Part shown: one piece after another, positions 1 to 6,864 of the stretch
Position numbering within the stretch: the first letter of the stretch is position 1
How the letters are laid out: each line of letters begins with the position of its first letter
From: a bacterium
GTDB lineage: Bacteria; Elusimicrobiota; Elusimicrobia; Elusimicrobiales; UBA9959
DNA length: 9,950 nt
Reading direction: 5' to 3'
Assembly: GCA_021845705.1 (NCBI GenBank)
Contig: JAJZVJ010000053.1
Coordinates: 1-9,950, forward strand
The notes under the pieces: model-generated
The model's database searches: none
Told to the model about the DNA's origin: nothing
Seen by the model: only the letters and a program-made list of their open reading frames with translations
Made by a program: the position numbers and the translations under genes

Positions 1-2
1 AC

Positions 3-746
3 CTGCTCCTGAACGCCGTCCAGGCAATGCCGTCAGGCGGCAAACTGCGCCTTGAGGCCGGGAACATACCCCGGGAACAGCGCCCCCCGGAGCCGCTCCC
101 CGCCGGAGATTATATAAAGGTAACAGTATCCGATACCGGCATAGGCATACCGGAAAAGTACCTGCCCAGGATCTTCGACCCCTACTATACCACCAAACTT
201 AAAGGCCACGGGCTCGGGCTTTCAATGGCCTGGTCGGTGATCAAGAACCACGGCGGCCACATAACGGTCTCCTCGGTTCCAGGGAAAGGGACCACTTTCG
301 AGGTCTATCTGCCTTCCACCGGCCGTTGCATAATGGCCCTGTCGGAGGAGAAAAAGCCGGTTACAAAAGGCTCCGGAAGCGTCCTCGTGCTTGAGGACGA
401 GGAAATAGTTTCCAACGCGCTGCGGCGCATGCTGGCCGAACTTGGCTACACCTGCGAAATATTGATAGACGGAACTGAGGCCGTGCGGCGCTACAAAGAA
501 GCGGACGAACAGGGAAAGCCCTTCGCCGCGGTAATAATGGACCTTACCATACCCGGCGGCAAAGGCGGCAAATGGGCGGTACAGGAACTGCGCAAGGACT
601 ACCCGGCCGCCAAAGTAATAGTTTCAAGCGGCTACTCCGACGACGCCGGCATGGCCGACTACAAAAAGAACGGTTTCGACGCCGTCCTCCCCAAACCCTA
701 CAAATACGAAGACCTGGCCGAAACCCTGACGAACCTTCTTAAATAA
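3..746 (+). CDS. Hybrid sensor histidine kinase, C-terminal part (HATPase_c + receiver), 5'-truncated by the window
   Basis: This is the C-terminal end of a two-component sensor kinase. The frame is open from base 3 and begins LLLNAVQAMPSGG, which is the N box of a HATPase_c domain, so the ATG at base 27 is internal and the true start lies upstream of the window. Counting from that internal Met, the ATP-binding motifs follow in order: G1 DTGIGI (about 36-41), F box IFDPYYTTK (49-57) and G2 KGHGLGLS (59-66). A short linker leads to a CheY-like receiver (about 117-239) with acidic pocket EDEE, phospho-acceptor Asp172 in MDLTIPGG, the VSSGYS switch region and conserved Lys223 in PKPY. By family knowledge it autophosphorylates on a His upstream of this window and can pass phosphate to its own receiver. 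Sensor input and dimerisation domains cannot be seen. The stop codon overlaps the first copy of the repeat cluster. Confidence 0.93.
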   Translation: MLLNAVQAMPSGGKLRLEAGNIPREQRPPEPLPAGDYIKVTVSDTGIGIPEKYLPRIFDPYYTTKLKGHGLGLSMAWSVIKNHGGHITVSSVPGKGTTFEVYLPSTGRCIMALSEEKKPVTKGSGSVLVLEDEEIVSNALRRMLAELGYTCEILIDGTEAVRRYKEADEQGKPFAAVIMDLTIPGGKGGKWAVQELRKDYPAAKVIVSSGYSDDAGMADYKKNGFDAVLPKPYKYEDLAETLTNLLK

Positions 747-857
747 AAGGGGACAGGCTGCTTTTTTCCGGGATATCTCCCGACGATAAAAAAAGGGGAC
801 AGGCTGCTTTTCCGGGAAGATATTCTTCCGTGAAAATAAAGTAGCCTGTCCCCTTTT
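745..857. repeat. Repeat cluster: two direct copies and one inverted copy of a ~20-bp motif (REP/REPIN-like)
   Basis: The motif AAAAGGGGACAGGCTGCTTT occurs at 745-764 and 791-810. An inverted copy lies at 838-857, whose reverse complement is AAAAGGGGACAGGCTACTTT with one difference. The direct copies start 46 bases apart. Each is followed by CCGGGA and a small palindrome: CGGGA-TATC-TCCCG at 769-782 and GGAAGA-TAT-TCTTCC at 815-829. The cluster fills the gap between the sensor kinase and the Sua5 gene. The arrangement (short GC-core motif, doublet in opposite orientation, extragenic) resembles REP/REPIN sequences mobilised by RAYT-type (IS200-like) transposases. No transposase gene is in the window, so that link is inference. 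It is not an insertion sequence or a CRISPR array. Confidence 0.85.
791..857 (+). terminator. Long hairpin formed by repeat copies 2 and 3; possible terminator or RNA-processing structure
   Basis: Bases 791-810 pair with 838-857 over 20 positions: nineteen Watson-Crick pairs and one G·U (806 with 842). The 27-base loop contains its own 6-bp hairpin (815-820 with 824-829). The 3' arm ends in TTTT followed by ATT, so it could end transcription of the upstream kinase gene, although the T run lies inside the stem rather than after it. The first copy (745-764) could pair with the same 3' arm, giving a mutually exclusive alternative. The structure is read directly from the sequence. The terminator role is inference. 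Confidence 0.45.
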
Positions 858-873
858 ATTGCTAAAATCCATT

Positions 874-1833
874 ATGGGAAAAGTGAAAGCTACGCCAGAG
901 AACGTTAAAAAAGCCGCCGCCATTATACGGGGCGGCGGGGTGGCGGCTTTTCCTACCGAGACGGTATACGGCCTGGGGGCGGACGGGCTTAACCCGGAGG
1001 CCTGCGCGCGCATCTTCGAGATCAAAAAAAGGCCCCGCTTCGACCCGCTTATACTTCACGAGTGCTCGGCCGCGCGGGCAAGCCGGCTTTTCTCCGGGGT
1101 TCCGGCCGCTGCCAGGCGGCTGATGAAGAGGTTCTGGCCCGGCCCGCTTACGCTGGTCCTGCCTAAAGCCAGCGCCGTGCCAGATATTGTGACCGCGGGG
1201 CTCCCCACCGTGGCCGTGCGCGTGCCGGCCAACCGCCATGCCCTGGCGCTGATAAAAGCCGCAGGGCGCCCCATAGCCGCGCCCAGCGCCAATAGTTTCG
1301 GGCGCCTCAGCCCCACAACGGCCGCGCATGTGCAGAAACAGCTGGGCTGCGGGCCGGACATAATATTGGACGGGGGGAGAACGGCAATAGGCGTGGAGTC
1401 CACTATCATAACTTTCGAAGGCGGCCGCCCCGTGCTGCTGCGCCCCGGCGGCCTGCCGCTGGAGGAGATAGAAAAGGTGGCCGGCCCCGCGGTTAAACAG
1501 GGAAGAAGTTACGGAAGGACGCCGCCGGCCCCGGGCTGTCTTAAAAAACATTACGCCCCTCGCTCCAAACTGGTGATAATTACTCCCGGGCAGGCGGTCA
1601 AGCAAGGCGCGCGTACCGGCTACCTGGCTTTCTCAAAGGAACCCGCCGGAAAATTCCGGATGGTGAAAGTTCTTTCCCGGAGCGGGGACCTGCGCGAAGC
1701 CGCCGCCGGTCTTTTTTCGGCGCTGCACCAACTTGAGGCCTCAGGCGCCGCGGTCATCTACGCCGAGCGTGTCCCCGCGCACGGCCTTGGCCGCGCCATA
1801 ATGGACCGCCTCGGGCGGGCCTCCGCGGCCTAG
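874..1833 (+). CDS. tsaC: L-threonylcarbamoyladenylate synthase, Sua5-type
   Basis: The enzyme makes threonylcarbamoyl-AMP from threonine, bicarbonate and ATP, the first step of the t6A37 modification of ANN-decoding tRNAs. It acts in the cytoplasm with TsaB/TsaD/TsaE. From the ATG at 874 it is 319 residues. The YrdC/TsaC core spans about 8-200 and shows FPTETVYGLGAD (26-37), KKRPRFDPL (51-59), FWPGPLTLVLP (87-97), APSAN (136-140), GVESTI (173-178) and LLRPGG (188-193). The linker PPAPGCLKKHYAPR (216-229) leads to a C-terminal SUA5 domain ending in GLGRAIMDRLGRAS, so it is the long Sua5 form rather than short TsaC (about 190 residues). A TTG at 859 is in frame five codons earlier. I prefer ATG 874 because the core homology begins right after it and 859 lies against the inverted repeat. 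Neither start has a clear Shine-Dalgarno sequence. MgtE follows 29 bases later. Confidence 0.95.
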   Translation: MGKVKATPENVKKAAAIIRGGGVAAFPTETVYGLGADGLNPEACARIFEIKKRPRFDPLILHECSAARASRLFSGVPAAARRLMKRFWPGPLTLVLPKASAVPDIVTAGLPTVAVRVPANRHALALIKAAGRPIAAPSANSFGRLSPTTAAHVQKQLGCGPDIILDGGRTAIGVESTIITFEGGRPVLLRPGGLPLEEIEKVAGPAVKQGRSYGRTPPAPGCLKKHYAPRSKLVIITPGQAVKQGARTGYLAFSKEPAGKFRMVKVLSRSGDLREAAAGLFSALHQLEASGAAVIYAERVPAHGLGRAIMDRLGRASAA

Positions 1834-1862
1834 CCTCCCGATCCCGGCACGGCTTACCTATC

Positions 1863-3175
1863 ATGAAAAAAAAGAAGCTGCGATAGAACTGGTAAGGAAA
1901 TTTATCGAGAGCGACCCCGCGAAAGCGGCCCAGGCGCTTGAAGCCCTGCAGCCGCGCGACGCGGCGCAGCTGCTGCGGGACCTGCCAGCCCCCATAGCCG
2001 CCCAGGTACTTGAGAACCTGCCGCCCGCCCTGGCGGCCGCGCTGCTTGAGGACGGCTCGCCGCCGGAAGCCGCGGAGCTCCTGCTCTGTGTAGGCAAATT
2101 CAACGCGGCCGATATTTTCCGCCGCCTCAGCCAGGATTTTTCCAAGAACGTAGTTTCGCTGCTTAACCCTGAGTTCTCAAGGGACATGGCGGAGATACTG
2201 GCTTACCCGCGCGAAAGCGCCGGGCGGCTTATGCACACGGACTTCCTCGCCTTCCGCAGCGACGCCAGGGTGCGAGACGTGATCCTCAGGCTGCGCCAGA
2301 TGGCCAGGAAACATCTTCCCGCCGCCACCTACTGCTACGTTGTGGACGGCGCCAACGCGCTGCAGGGCGTGCTTAATATGCGGGACCTCCTGCTGGCATC
2401 TCCTGAAACACCCGTTTCCGAAATAATGATAAAGGACGTGGTCAAGGTCTCGCCTTTCACGGACCGTGAGGAGCTGGTGGCGATAGCGGCCCGCAAGCAT
2501 TACCTGGCCATGCCCGTCGCCGAGGACAACGGCCGGCTGCTCGGCATAATCAACACCAGGAACATAATAGATTCCTCGGAGGAGGAAGCCACGGAGGACC
2601 TGCAGATACTGTTCGGCGCCAGCGCCGAAGAGCGGGCTTTCTCTCCCGCCTGGTTCAAGATAACGCGCCGCCTGCCCTGGCTTACCGTGAACCTGGCCAC
2701 GGCTTTCCTGGCCGGCTCGGTGGTGGCCCTGTTCGAGGATTTCATCGCGCGGGTGGCCGTGCTGGCCGTCTTCCTTCCCATCATCGCGGGCCAGGGGGGA
2801 AATTCAGGCACGCAGACGCTGGTGGTGGTGCTGCGCGGCATGCTTATGCGCGAAATAGCGCCGCAGAACGCCTGGAAGCTGGTGCGGACCGAGCTCTTTG
2901 TCGGTTTCGTTAACGGCGCGGCCATAGGCCTGATAACCGCCGCGGCGGCCTGGCTGTGGAAAGGCAACGCCTGGCTGGGCCTTGTGGTAGGCATCGCCAT
3001 GGTGGTTAATATGGCGGCGGCGGGCCTCGCGGGCGCGCTGATCCCGGTTACCATGAAGCGCCTGGGCTTCGACCCGGCGCACTCCTCCGGCATTTTCCTC
3101 ACGACCGTCACCGACGTAGTGGGGTTCTTCGCCTTCCTCAGCACCGCCTGGCTGCTGCAGGGAAAACTTATCTAG
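1863..3175 (+). CDS. mgtE: Magnesium transporter MgtE, with an apparent frameshift at the start (A8 tract)
   Basis: MgtE is a homodimeric Mg2+ channel/transporter of the inner membrane, gated by cytoplasmic Mg2+. With a frame change at 1866-1874 the product would be 437 residues, normal for the family. An N domain of helical repeats (about 5-120, e.g. LQPRDAAQLLRDLP) precedes AYPRESAGRLM, two CBS domains (about 121-178 and 185-238), and a five-helix membrane domain from about 271. The membrane domain carries the hallmarks GQGGNSGTQ (310-318) and FDPAHSSGIFLTTVTD. Its final Asp (about 418) matches the pore Mg2+-binding Asp of Thermus MgtE. In the MgtE frame, which is open from 1802, there is no ATG, GTG or TTG before 2186, and starting there would remove the N domain. 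The ATG at 1863 is one frame off and alone would encode only seven codons. It is followed by A8, so a -1 slip, or a ninth A, joins it to MgtE. No Shine-Dalgarno is visible. Confidence 0.9.
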
Positions 3176-3206
3176 AGAATCGCAAGAGGCGGGACCCGCC
3201 GGCAAG

Positions 3207-3914
3207 ATGACCCTGACGAGCTTAAAAAAAGATTTCAGAGCGGACGCGGACCCTGCCCGGGCGCGGCTGCTTTGCCGCTATTTCAAGACGGGTAAGGGGG
3301 AATACGCTGAGGGGGACAGGTTCCTCGGCCTCACGGTGCCGGCCACGCGCGCCCTCGCTAAAAAGCACAAGGACCTGCCGCTGGCGGACATAAAAGCGCT
3401 GCTGCCCTCGCCGTGGCATGAGCTGCGGGTCTGCGCGCTGATGCTGCTGGCTGAAAGATTTAAGAAGGGCGGCGCGGACGAAAGAAAGGAAATTTACGGA
3501 TTCTACCTGGCCAATACCCGCTTTATAAACAACTGGGACCTGGTGGATATGTCCGCGCCGGTGATCGCCGGTGGCTGGCTTAGGGACAAAAGCAGGCGGC
3601 CGCTTTACGGGCTCGCCGGCTCAAAGCTGGTGTGGGAGCGCAGGATAGCCGTACTTGCCTGCTTTAATTTCATAAAGGACGGCGAGAGCGCTGACGCCCT
3701 GGCCATAGCGCGGCGGCTGCTCGCCGACAAACACGGCCTGATACACAAAGCCGTCGGCTGGATGCTGCGGGAAGTGGGGAACAGGTGCTCCGAAAAGGTC
3801 CTGCTGGATTTCCTTAAGGCCGGCTACGCGCGCCTGCCGCGCACCACGCTTCGCTACGCGATAGAACGTTTCCCCGCGAAAATAAGGAAGCGGCTTCTTT
3901 CAGGCGTTTTTTAG
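3207..3914 (+). CDS. DNA alkylation repair protein, AlkD-like (HEAT-repeat DNA glycosylase)
   Basis: This is a 235-residue all-helical protein of the AlkC/AlkD family, whose characterised members excise N3- and N7-alkylated purines without flipping the base. The region RFINNWDLVDMSAP (105-118) contains Trp110 and Asp114, spaced as the Trp109/Asp113 pair of Bacillus cereus AlkD. WERRIAVLACF (143-153) supplies the catalytic-site Arg (Arg146 by spacing), and HKAVGWMLREVG (180-191) supplies the Trp equivalent to Trp187. All key positions are therefore present and activity is expected. The length matches the family (about 230-240). It begins 31 bases after mgtE on the same strand, so it may be read through from that operon. 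AAGAGG at 3184-3189 is too far from the ATG to be a convincing ribosome binding site. No in-frame ATG, GTG or TTG lies between the mgtE stop and 3207. It ends six bases before the convergent glycosyltransferase. Confidence 0.92.
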   Translation: MTLTSLKKDFRADADPARARLLCRYFKTGKGEYAEGDRFLGLTVPATRALAKKHKDLPLADIKALLPSPWHELRVCALMLLAERFKKGGADERKEIYGFYLANTRFINNWDLVDMSAPVIAGGWLRDKSRRPLYGLAGSKLVWERRIAVLACFNFIKDGESADALAIARRLLADKHGLIHKAVGWMLREVGNRCSEKVLLDFLKAGYARLPRTTLRYAIERFPAKIRKRLLSGVF

Positions 3915-3920
3915 CTTGTT

Positions 3921-5060
3921 TTAAGGCCGCCGGCGTTTTACCCCGGCCAGGAGCTCCTTGTAATATTCAAGAGTCCTGGCGCCCATTATGGCGGTGGTAA
4001 AATTATTGCGCACCAGCGCGACGGAATTTTCCGAGAACTTGCCCCGCAGGCCGGGGTTCCGGAGCACGGTTTCCAGGCGGTCCGCCAGCGCCGCCGCGTC
4101 GCCGCGCGGGAACAGCAGGCCGGTCACGCCTTCCTTGACTATCTCGGAGTTCCCTGAAATGTCGCTGGCCACGGCCGGCACGCCCATGGCGAGGGATTCC
4201 CGCATGCTGCCGCTCAGCGCCTCGCCCTTTACGGCCGCGTTCACGCTGACCGAGGCTACGGTAAGCAGCTTCTCCACGTCGTCGCGCAGGCCGAGGAAGC
4301 GCGCTTTCTCCGGCGGGAGGCCGGACGCGAGGTAAAGCCGGCGCAGTTCTTCCGAATCGGTGTTCTTCCCGGCGAAGACAAGGACGAAATCCAGGCCGCG
4401 GGCGCGCAGGGCCTTAGCCGCCTCCAGCAGTATGTGCTGCCCCTTGTCCCTGCTGAAATTCCCCACCAGCATCACCACCTGCAGCCCCGGCGCGATGGCA
4501 AGCTCTTTAAGGATATTTACGTCGGGCGGGCGGGGGAAGAACCGGGCGGGGTCGGTGCCGCTGTAGATGGTGCGCACGCCGTCGGGCCGCACGCCGTAGG
4601 CCACCAGGAGCCCGCGCACGGAATCCGCCACGGCTATACAGCCGTCGATAAGCCGGCTGGTATATTTCAGCTTCGCGAAAAAGCCGGTGACGATGGGGTG
4701 CGAAACACGGCGGGTAAAGACGAAGACCGGCTTATGTTTGGCCAGGAACTTGGCGAACAGCCCCATTGCGTGGGCTTTTGGATGGTGGGCCTGCAGCACG
4801 TCCGGCTTCTTTTCGTCCAGGATACGGGCCAGGGCAAAAGCGGTCCTAAGATCCAAGTCCCGCCTGGGCTGGAAATGCAGGACCTCAAAGCCGTCGGCGG
4901 CGGCCTTGCGGCCCAGGTCCCCGCCGAGCGGGCAGGCTATAATGTTCTCATGGCCGAGGGCGCGCAACTCGCGGGCAAGGTAAAGCGCCTGCGCGGCCCC
5001 CCCGGACCAGCCGAAAGACTCGGTAATATGAAGTATTTTAAGTTTGTCCGCCATTGCCAT
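3921..5060 (-). CDS. Glycosyltransferase family 4 (GT-B fold)
   Basis: This is a 379-residue cytoplasmic or membrane-associated glycosyltransferase with the GT-B two-domain layout. The N-terminal acceptor domain begins LKILHITESFGWSGGAAQAL (7-26), with the glycine-rich turn followed by ARELRALGH typical of Glyco_transf_4. The C-terminal nucleotide-sugar domain begins VVMLVGNFSRDKGQHILLEA (195-214). It carries the EX7E motif (Glu280 and Glu288) in GEALSGSMRESLAMGVPAVA, then a second acidic segment SEIVKEGVTGLLFP. The family transfers a sugar from a nucleotide donor to lipid, polysaccharide or lipopolysaccharide acceptors, and neither donor nor acceptor can be told from sequence. A second Met lies two codons in (5054). 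A weak AGG stands about nine bases before the start. It is the only minus-strand gene, with no other sugar-pathway genes beside it, so its pathway is unknown. Confidence 0.93.
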   Translation of the reverse strand: MAMADKLKILHITESFGWSGGAAQALYLARELRALGHENIIACPLGGDLGRKAAADGFEVLHFQPRRDLDLRTAFALARILDEKKPDVLQAHHPKAHAMGLFAKFLAKHKPVFVFTRRVSHPIVTGFFAKLKYTSRLIDGCIAVADSVRGLLVAYGVRPDGVRTIYSGTDPARFFPRPPDVNILKELAIAPGLQVVMLVGNFSRDKGQHILLEAAKALRARGLDFVLVFAGKNTDSEELRRLYLASGLPPEKARFLGLRDDVEKLLTVASVSVNAAVKGEALSGSMRESLAMGVPAVASDISGNSEIVKEGVTGLLFPRGDAAALADRLETVLRNPGLRGKFSENSVALVRNNFTTAIMGARTLEYYKELLAGVKRRRP

Positions 5061-5120
5061 TAAAAAGACCTATACCGGGGCTAGGCCTTAAAACAGTGCC
5101 CTTGTGGGCCTTTGTGCGCA

Positions 5121-5153
5121 TTACAAAAGCGCCCGCGTCTGTTAGATTATAGT
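5121..5153 (+). promoter_or_regulatory. Candidate sigma-70-type promoter for the secreted-protein gene
   Basis: The 122-bp gap between two divergent genes (5061-5182) is AT-richer near the + strand gene. TTACAA at 5121-5126 could be a -35 element, with TAGATT (5143-5148) 16 bases later as a -10. The overlapping TATAGT (5148-5153) and TATATA (5153-5158) are alternative -10 hexamers. Any of these would start transcription roughly 20-35 bases before the ATG at 5183. The match is moderate and read by eye. The promoter of the divergent glycosyltransferase must also lie in this gap, but only a weak TATAGG on the minus strand is visible near 5072. No operator palindrome of note was seen. Confidence 0.35.
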
Positions 5154-5182
5154 ATATAGACCCCGGCGCGGAAAAAAAGCAC

Positions 5183-6787
5183 ATGAAAAAAACAATATTC
5201 GCCCTCATAACGCTCCTTGCGGCGCTCCCCGCCGCCGCGCAGCAGCTGGACTACCCGGATGTAGAAAGCCTTAAAGCCTCCTCAAAAAATTTCGCGGCGC
5301 CGGCGCCTGAAAGGGCGAATTATTATTTAGACGCGGCTTCCTACGACCCGCTGCTGCCGCCCCGCCGCCCTTCGGCGGGCTCCGAGAAGCTCCATCTCAC
5401 CGGCGGAAACATAGATATTCCCGGTGTGGACGGCACCCTTGATTTTGCCCGCCAGTACCGCCAGGCCGCTTACCAGCGCTACGACCTGCAGAGCGACGTG
5501 GCCCTGGCCGTGTACACCAAGAACCTGCCTAAAGTGCTCTTCCAGGTGCTTTTTGGTATCGCCCAGGATAACGGCAATACGGCGGGAGGCAGCTATTCCG
5601 GTATAAACCCGGTGGTCGAGGACGCGCCTGTGGCCATGCCTACCGAGGCGGAGATCAGGGCACTGGACATACCGCAGGACGAAAAAGACCGCATGCTGGT
5701 TCAACTGCACAACTCCGGCCTTCAGCTGGAAGGGCGCGTTAACCCTTTCCGCAGGAAAGAAATGCTCGCCATGATGACGCAGATCATCAAGGAGGAAAAG
5801 GCCGGCGGGATAGAGCCCAGGTTCGGCGAACCCCATACCTGGAGCCCGGAATTCATAAAGTACTGCAAAGGTAAAGGCGAAATGCTGCCCCTCGGCTTCA
5901 GCAAGCTGCTCACCGCGCTGGCCTCGGGAGTTACCTCCCGCCACTTCAAAACGGGGACGGAGGTCCCGCTCATAAACTATATACTGTCCCGGGGCGACAA
6001 TTCCGCCACCCTCGACCAGGTCTTCCGCGCCAGCTACCGCCTGAACAACGGGGACGTCTACCTGGCCATACTTACCATAGAGAACATCCTCTCGGACAAC
6101 TGGCGCCACCCAAAGCGCGACAAGCTGGCGGTAACCCGCAAGCTCGCCAATATCTGCAACTTTTACGACGGGAAAGGCGACAAGTACGGCGCCTGGTACC
6201 ACTACCACGGCATTATGCTCTACGGCTACGTGCGCGGCGGTTTCCGCGCGGCCCTTATAGGCGGCATAGAGACCGCCGGCTCCCACGTGCTGTCCGGCGG
6301 CGTGAACGAAGCCCAGGAGGACGCGGTGAATTCAACGGGCGGCCGGATAGGCGCCAAACTGGCGGAAATAGTGAAGGAAAAGAAGTACCTTCAGTTCACC
6401 GCCGACAAGAACTACTGCGATCCCGCCGTCTACCTGAACCTGACCGAGGATTTCCGGGACCGTCTTGAATACGTGGAAAGCAAAGATTTCAAGGCCACGC
6501 TGACCGAGGACCGCCTGTGGCTGAAAAGCCTCACCCGCGACTACCTGGACTGCCACGTAGAGATAATTTACAACGACTACACCGGGAATCTCAATTCGGA
6601 CTATATAGTAAAGCGGGACCACGTCAGCTTTAAAAGGGGAAAGGAGGTCCCGCTGTATATAAACTCCCTTAACGAGCTGGTTAAAGCCCGCGCTTTCATC
6701 TCCGGCTGCCTGGCGGCGGAGGGCGCGGCCCGGAACAAATCTTCCTACGGAACCCAGGCGCCCGGTGTATGGGTGGACGCGCAATAA
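5183..6787 (+). CDS. Secreted protein of unknown family (534 aa, signal peptide)
   Basis: I do not recognise this family. The N-terminus MKKTIFALITLLAALPAAAQ is a typical Sec signal peptide: charged start, hydrophobic core, and cleavage probably after Ala-Gln near residue 20. There is no lipobox Cys, so the product should be periplasmic or exported rather than a lipoprotein. The mature part has a proline-rich low-complexity stretch (about 36-66) and no further membrane helix. The middle looks helical and conserved-like: GDVYLAILTIENILSDNW (290-307), then a run rich in Tyr, His and Gly (337-353: AWYHYHGIMLYGYVRGG), then a Gly/Ala stretch (356-393). Five Cys remain in the mature chain (228, 325, 412, 457, 509), an odd number. 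No catalytic triad, metal site, cell-wall-binding repeat or outer-membrane anchor is evident. The gene stands alone between a promoter-bearing gap and an intrinsic terminator, so it is probably transcribed by itself. Start chosen for the signal peptide; ribosome binding site weak. Confidence 0.85.
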   Translation: MKKTIFALITLLAALPAAAQQLDYPDVESLKASSKNFAAPAPERANYYLDAASYDPLLPPRRPSAGSEKLHLTGGNIDIPGVDGTLDFARQYRQAAYQRYDLQSDVALAVYTKNLPKVLFQVLFGIAQDNGNTAGGSYSGINPVVEDAPVAMPTEAEIRALDIPQDEKDRMLVQLHNSGLQLEGRVNPFRRKEMLAMMTQIIKEEKAGGIEPRFGEPHTWSPEFIKYCKGKGEMLPLGFSKLLTALASGVTSRHFKTGTEVPLINYILSRGDNSATLDQVFRASYRLNNGDVYLAILTIENILSDNWRHPKRDKLAVTRKLANICNFYDGKGDKYGAWYHYHGIMLYGYVRGGFRAALIGGIETAGSHVLSGGVNEAQEDAVNSTGGRIGAKLAEIVKEKKYLQFTADKNYCDPAVYLNLTEDFRDRLEYVESKDFKATLTEDRLWLKSLTRDYLDCHVEIIYNDYTGNLNSDYIVKRDHVSFKRGKEVPLYINSLNELVKARAFISGCLAAEGAARNKSSYGTQAPGVWVDAQ

Positions 6788-6808
6788 GGCTGGTCCGCCC
6801 TGGCATAG

Positions 6809-6836
6809 AACCGCGGCCACTAACCGCGGTTTTTTT
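6809..6836 (+). terminator. Intrinsic (rho-independent) terminator after the secreted-protein gene
   Basis: AACCGCGG (6809-6816) and CCGCGGTT (6824-6831) form a perfect 8-bp GC-rich stem with the 7-base loop CCACTAA. The stem runs directly into seven Ts (6830-6836). It lies 21 bases after the stop codon at 6787 and 28 bases before the alcohol dehydrogenase start. This separates the two transcription units and leaves very little room for a downstream promoter. Confidence 0.9.
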
Positions 6837-6854
6837 GCTACACTGAAAACAGCC

Positions 6855-6860
6855 AGGAGA
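6855..6860 (+). promoter_or_regulatory. Shine-Dalgarno site of the alcohol dehydrogenase
   Basis: AGGAGA lies four bases before the ATG at 6865. It is the clearest ribosome binding site in the window and fixes the start of that gene. Most other starts here have only weak or no visible Shine-Dalgarno match. Confidence 0.8.
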
Positions 6861-6864
6861 TAAC

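Noticed and set aside
745..857. CRISPR-like array
   Set aside because: Only three copies, one of them inverted, with spacers that are palindromes and no cas genes nearby.
624..1025. Minus-strand open frame crossing the repeat cluster
   Set aside because: It spans two genes and the repeats, and the repeated Phe/Arg-rich peptide is only the translated repeat motif.
862..1605. Minus-strand open frame opposite the Sua5 gene
   Set aside because: The + strand shows all Sua5 motifs; the antisense product is Arg/Gly/His-rich without recognisable motifs.
2186..3175. MgtE starting at the ATG at 2186 as a naturally N-domain-less transporter
   Set aside because: The upstream sequence in the same frame (from about 1865) clearly encodes the MgtE N domain, so the gene extends further and the start problem lies at 1863-1874.
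4434..5063. Plus-strand open frame of 209 codons across the glycosyltransferase gene
   Set aside because: The minus strand carries a complete GT-B glycosyltransferase with EX7E motif; the overlap is antisense to it and has no domain features.
5098..5109. Short palindrome GCCC-TTGT-GGGC in the divergent promoter gap as an operator
   Set aside because: A four-base stem in GC-rich DNA is expected by chance and there is no second copy or nearby regulator gene.
5327..6286. Long open frame (319 codons) on the minus strand opposite the secreted-protein gene
   Set aside because: It is a shadow of a high-GC coding gene: composition is dominated by Val/Gly/Ala/His, no domain motif is seen, and the + strand frame has a signal peptide and its own terminator.
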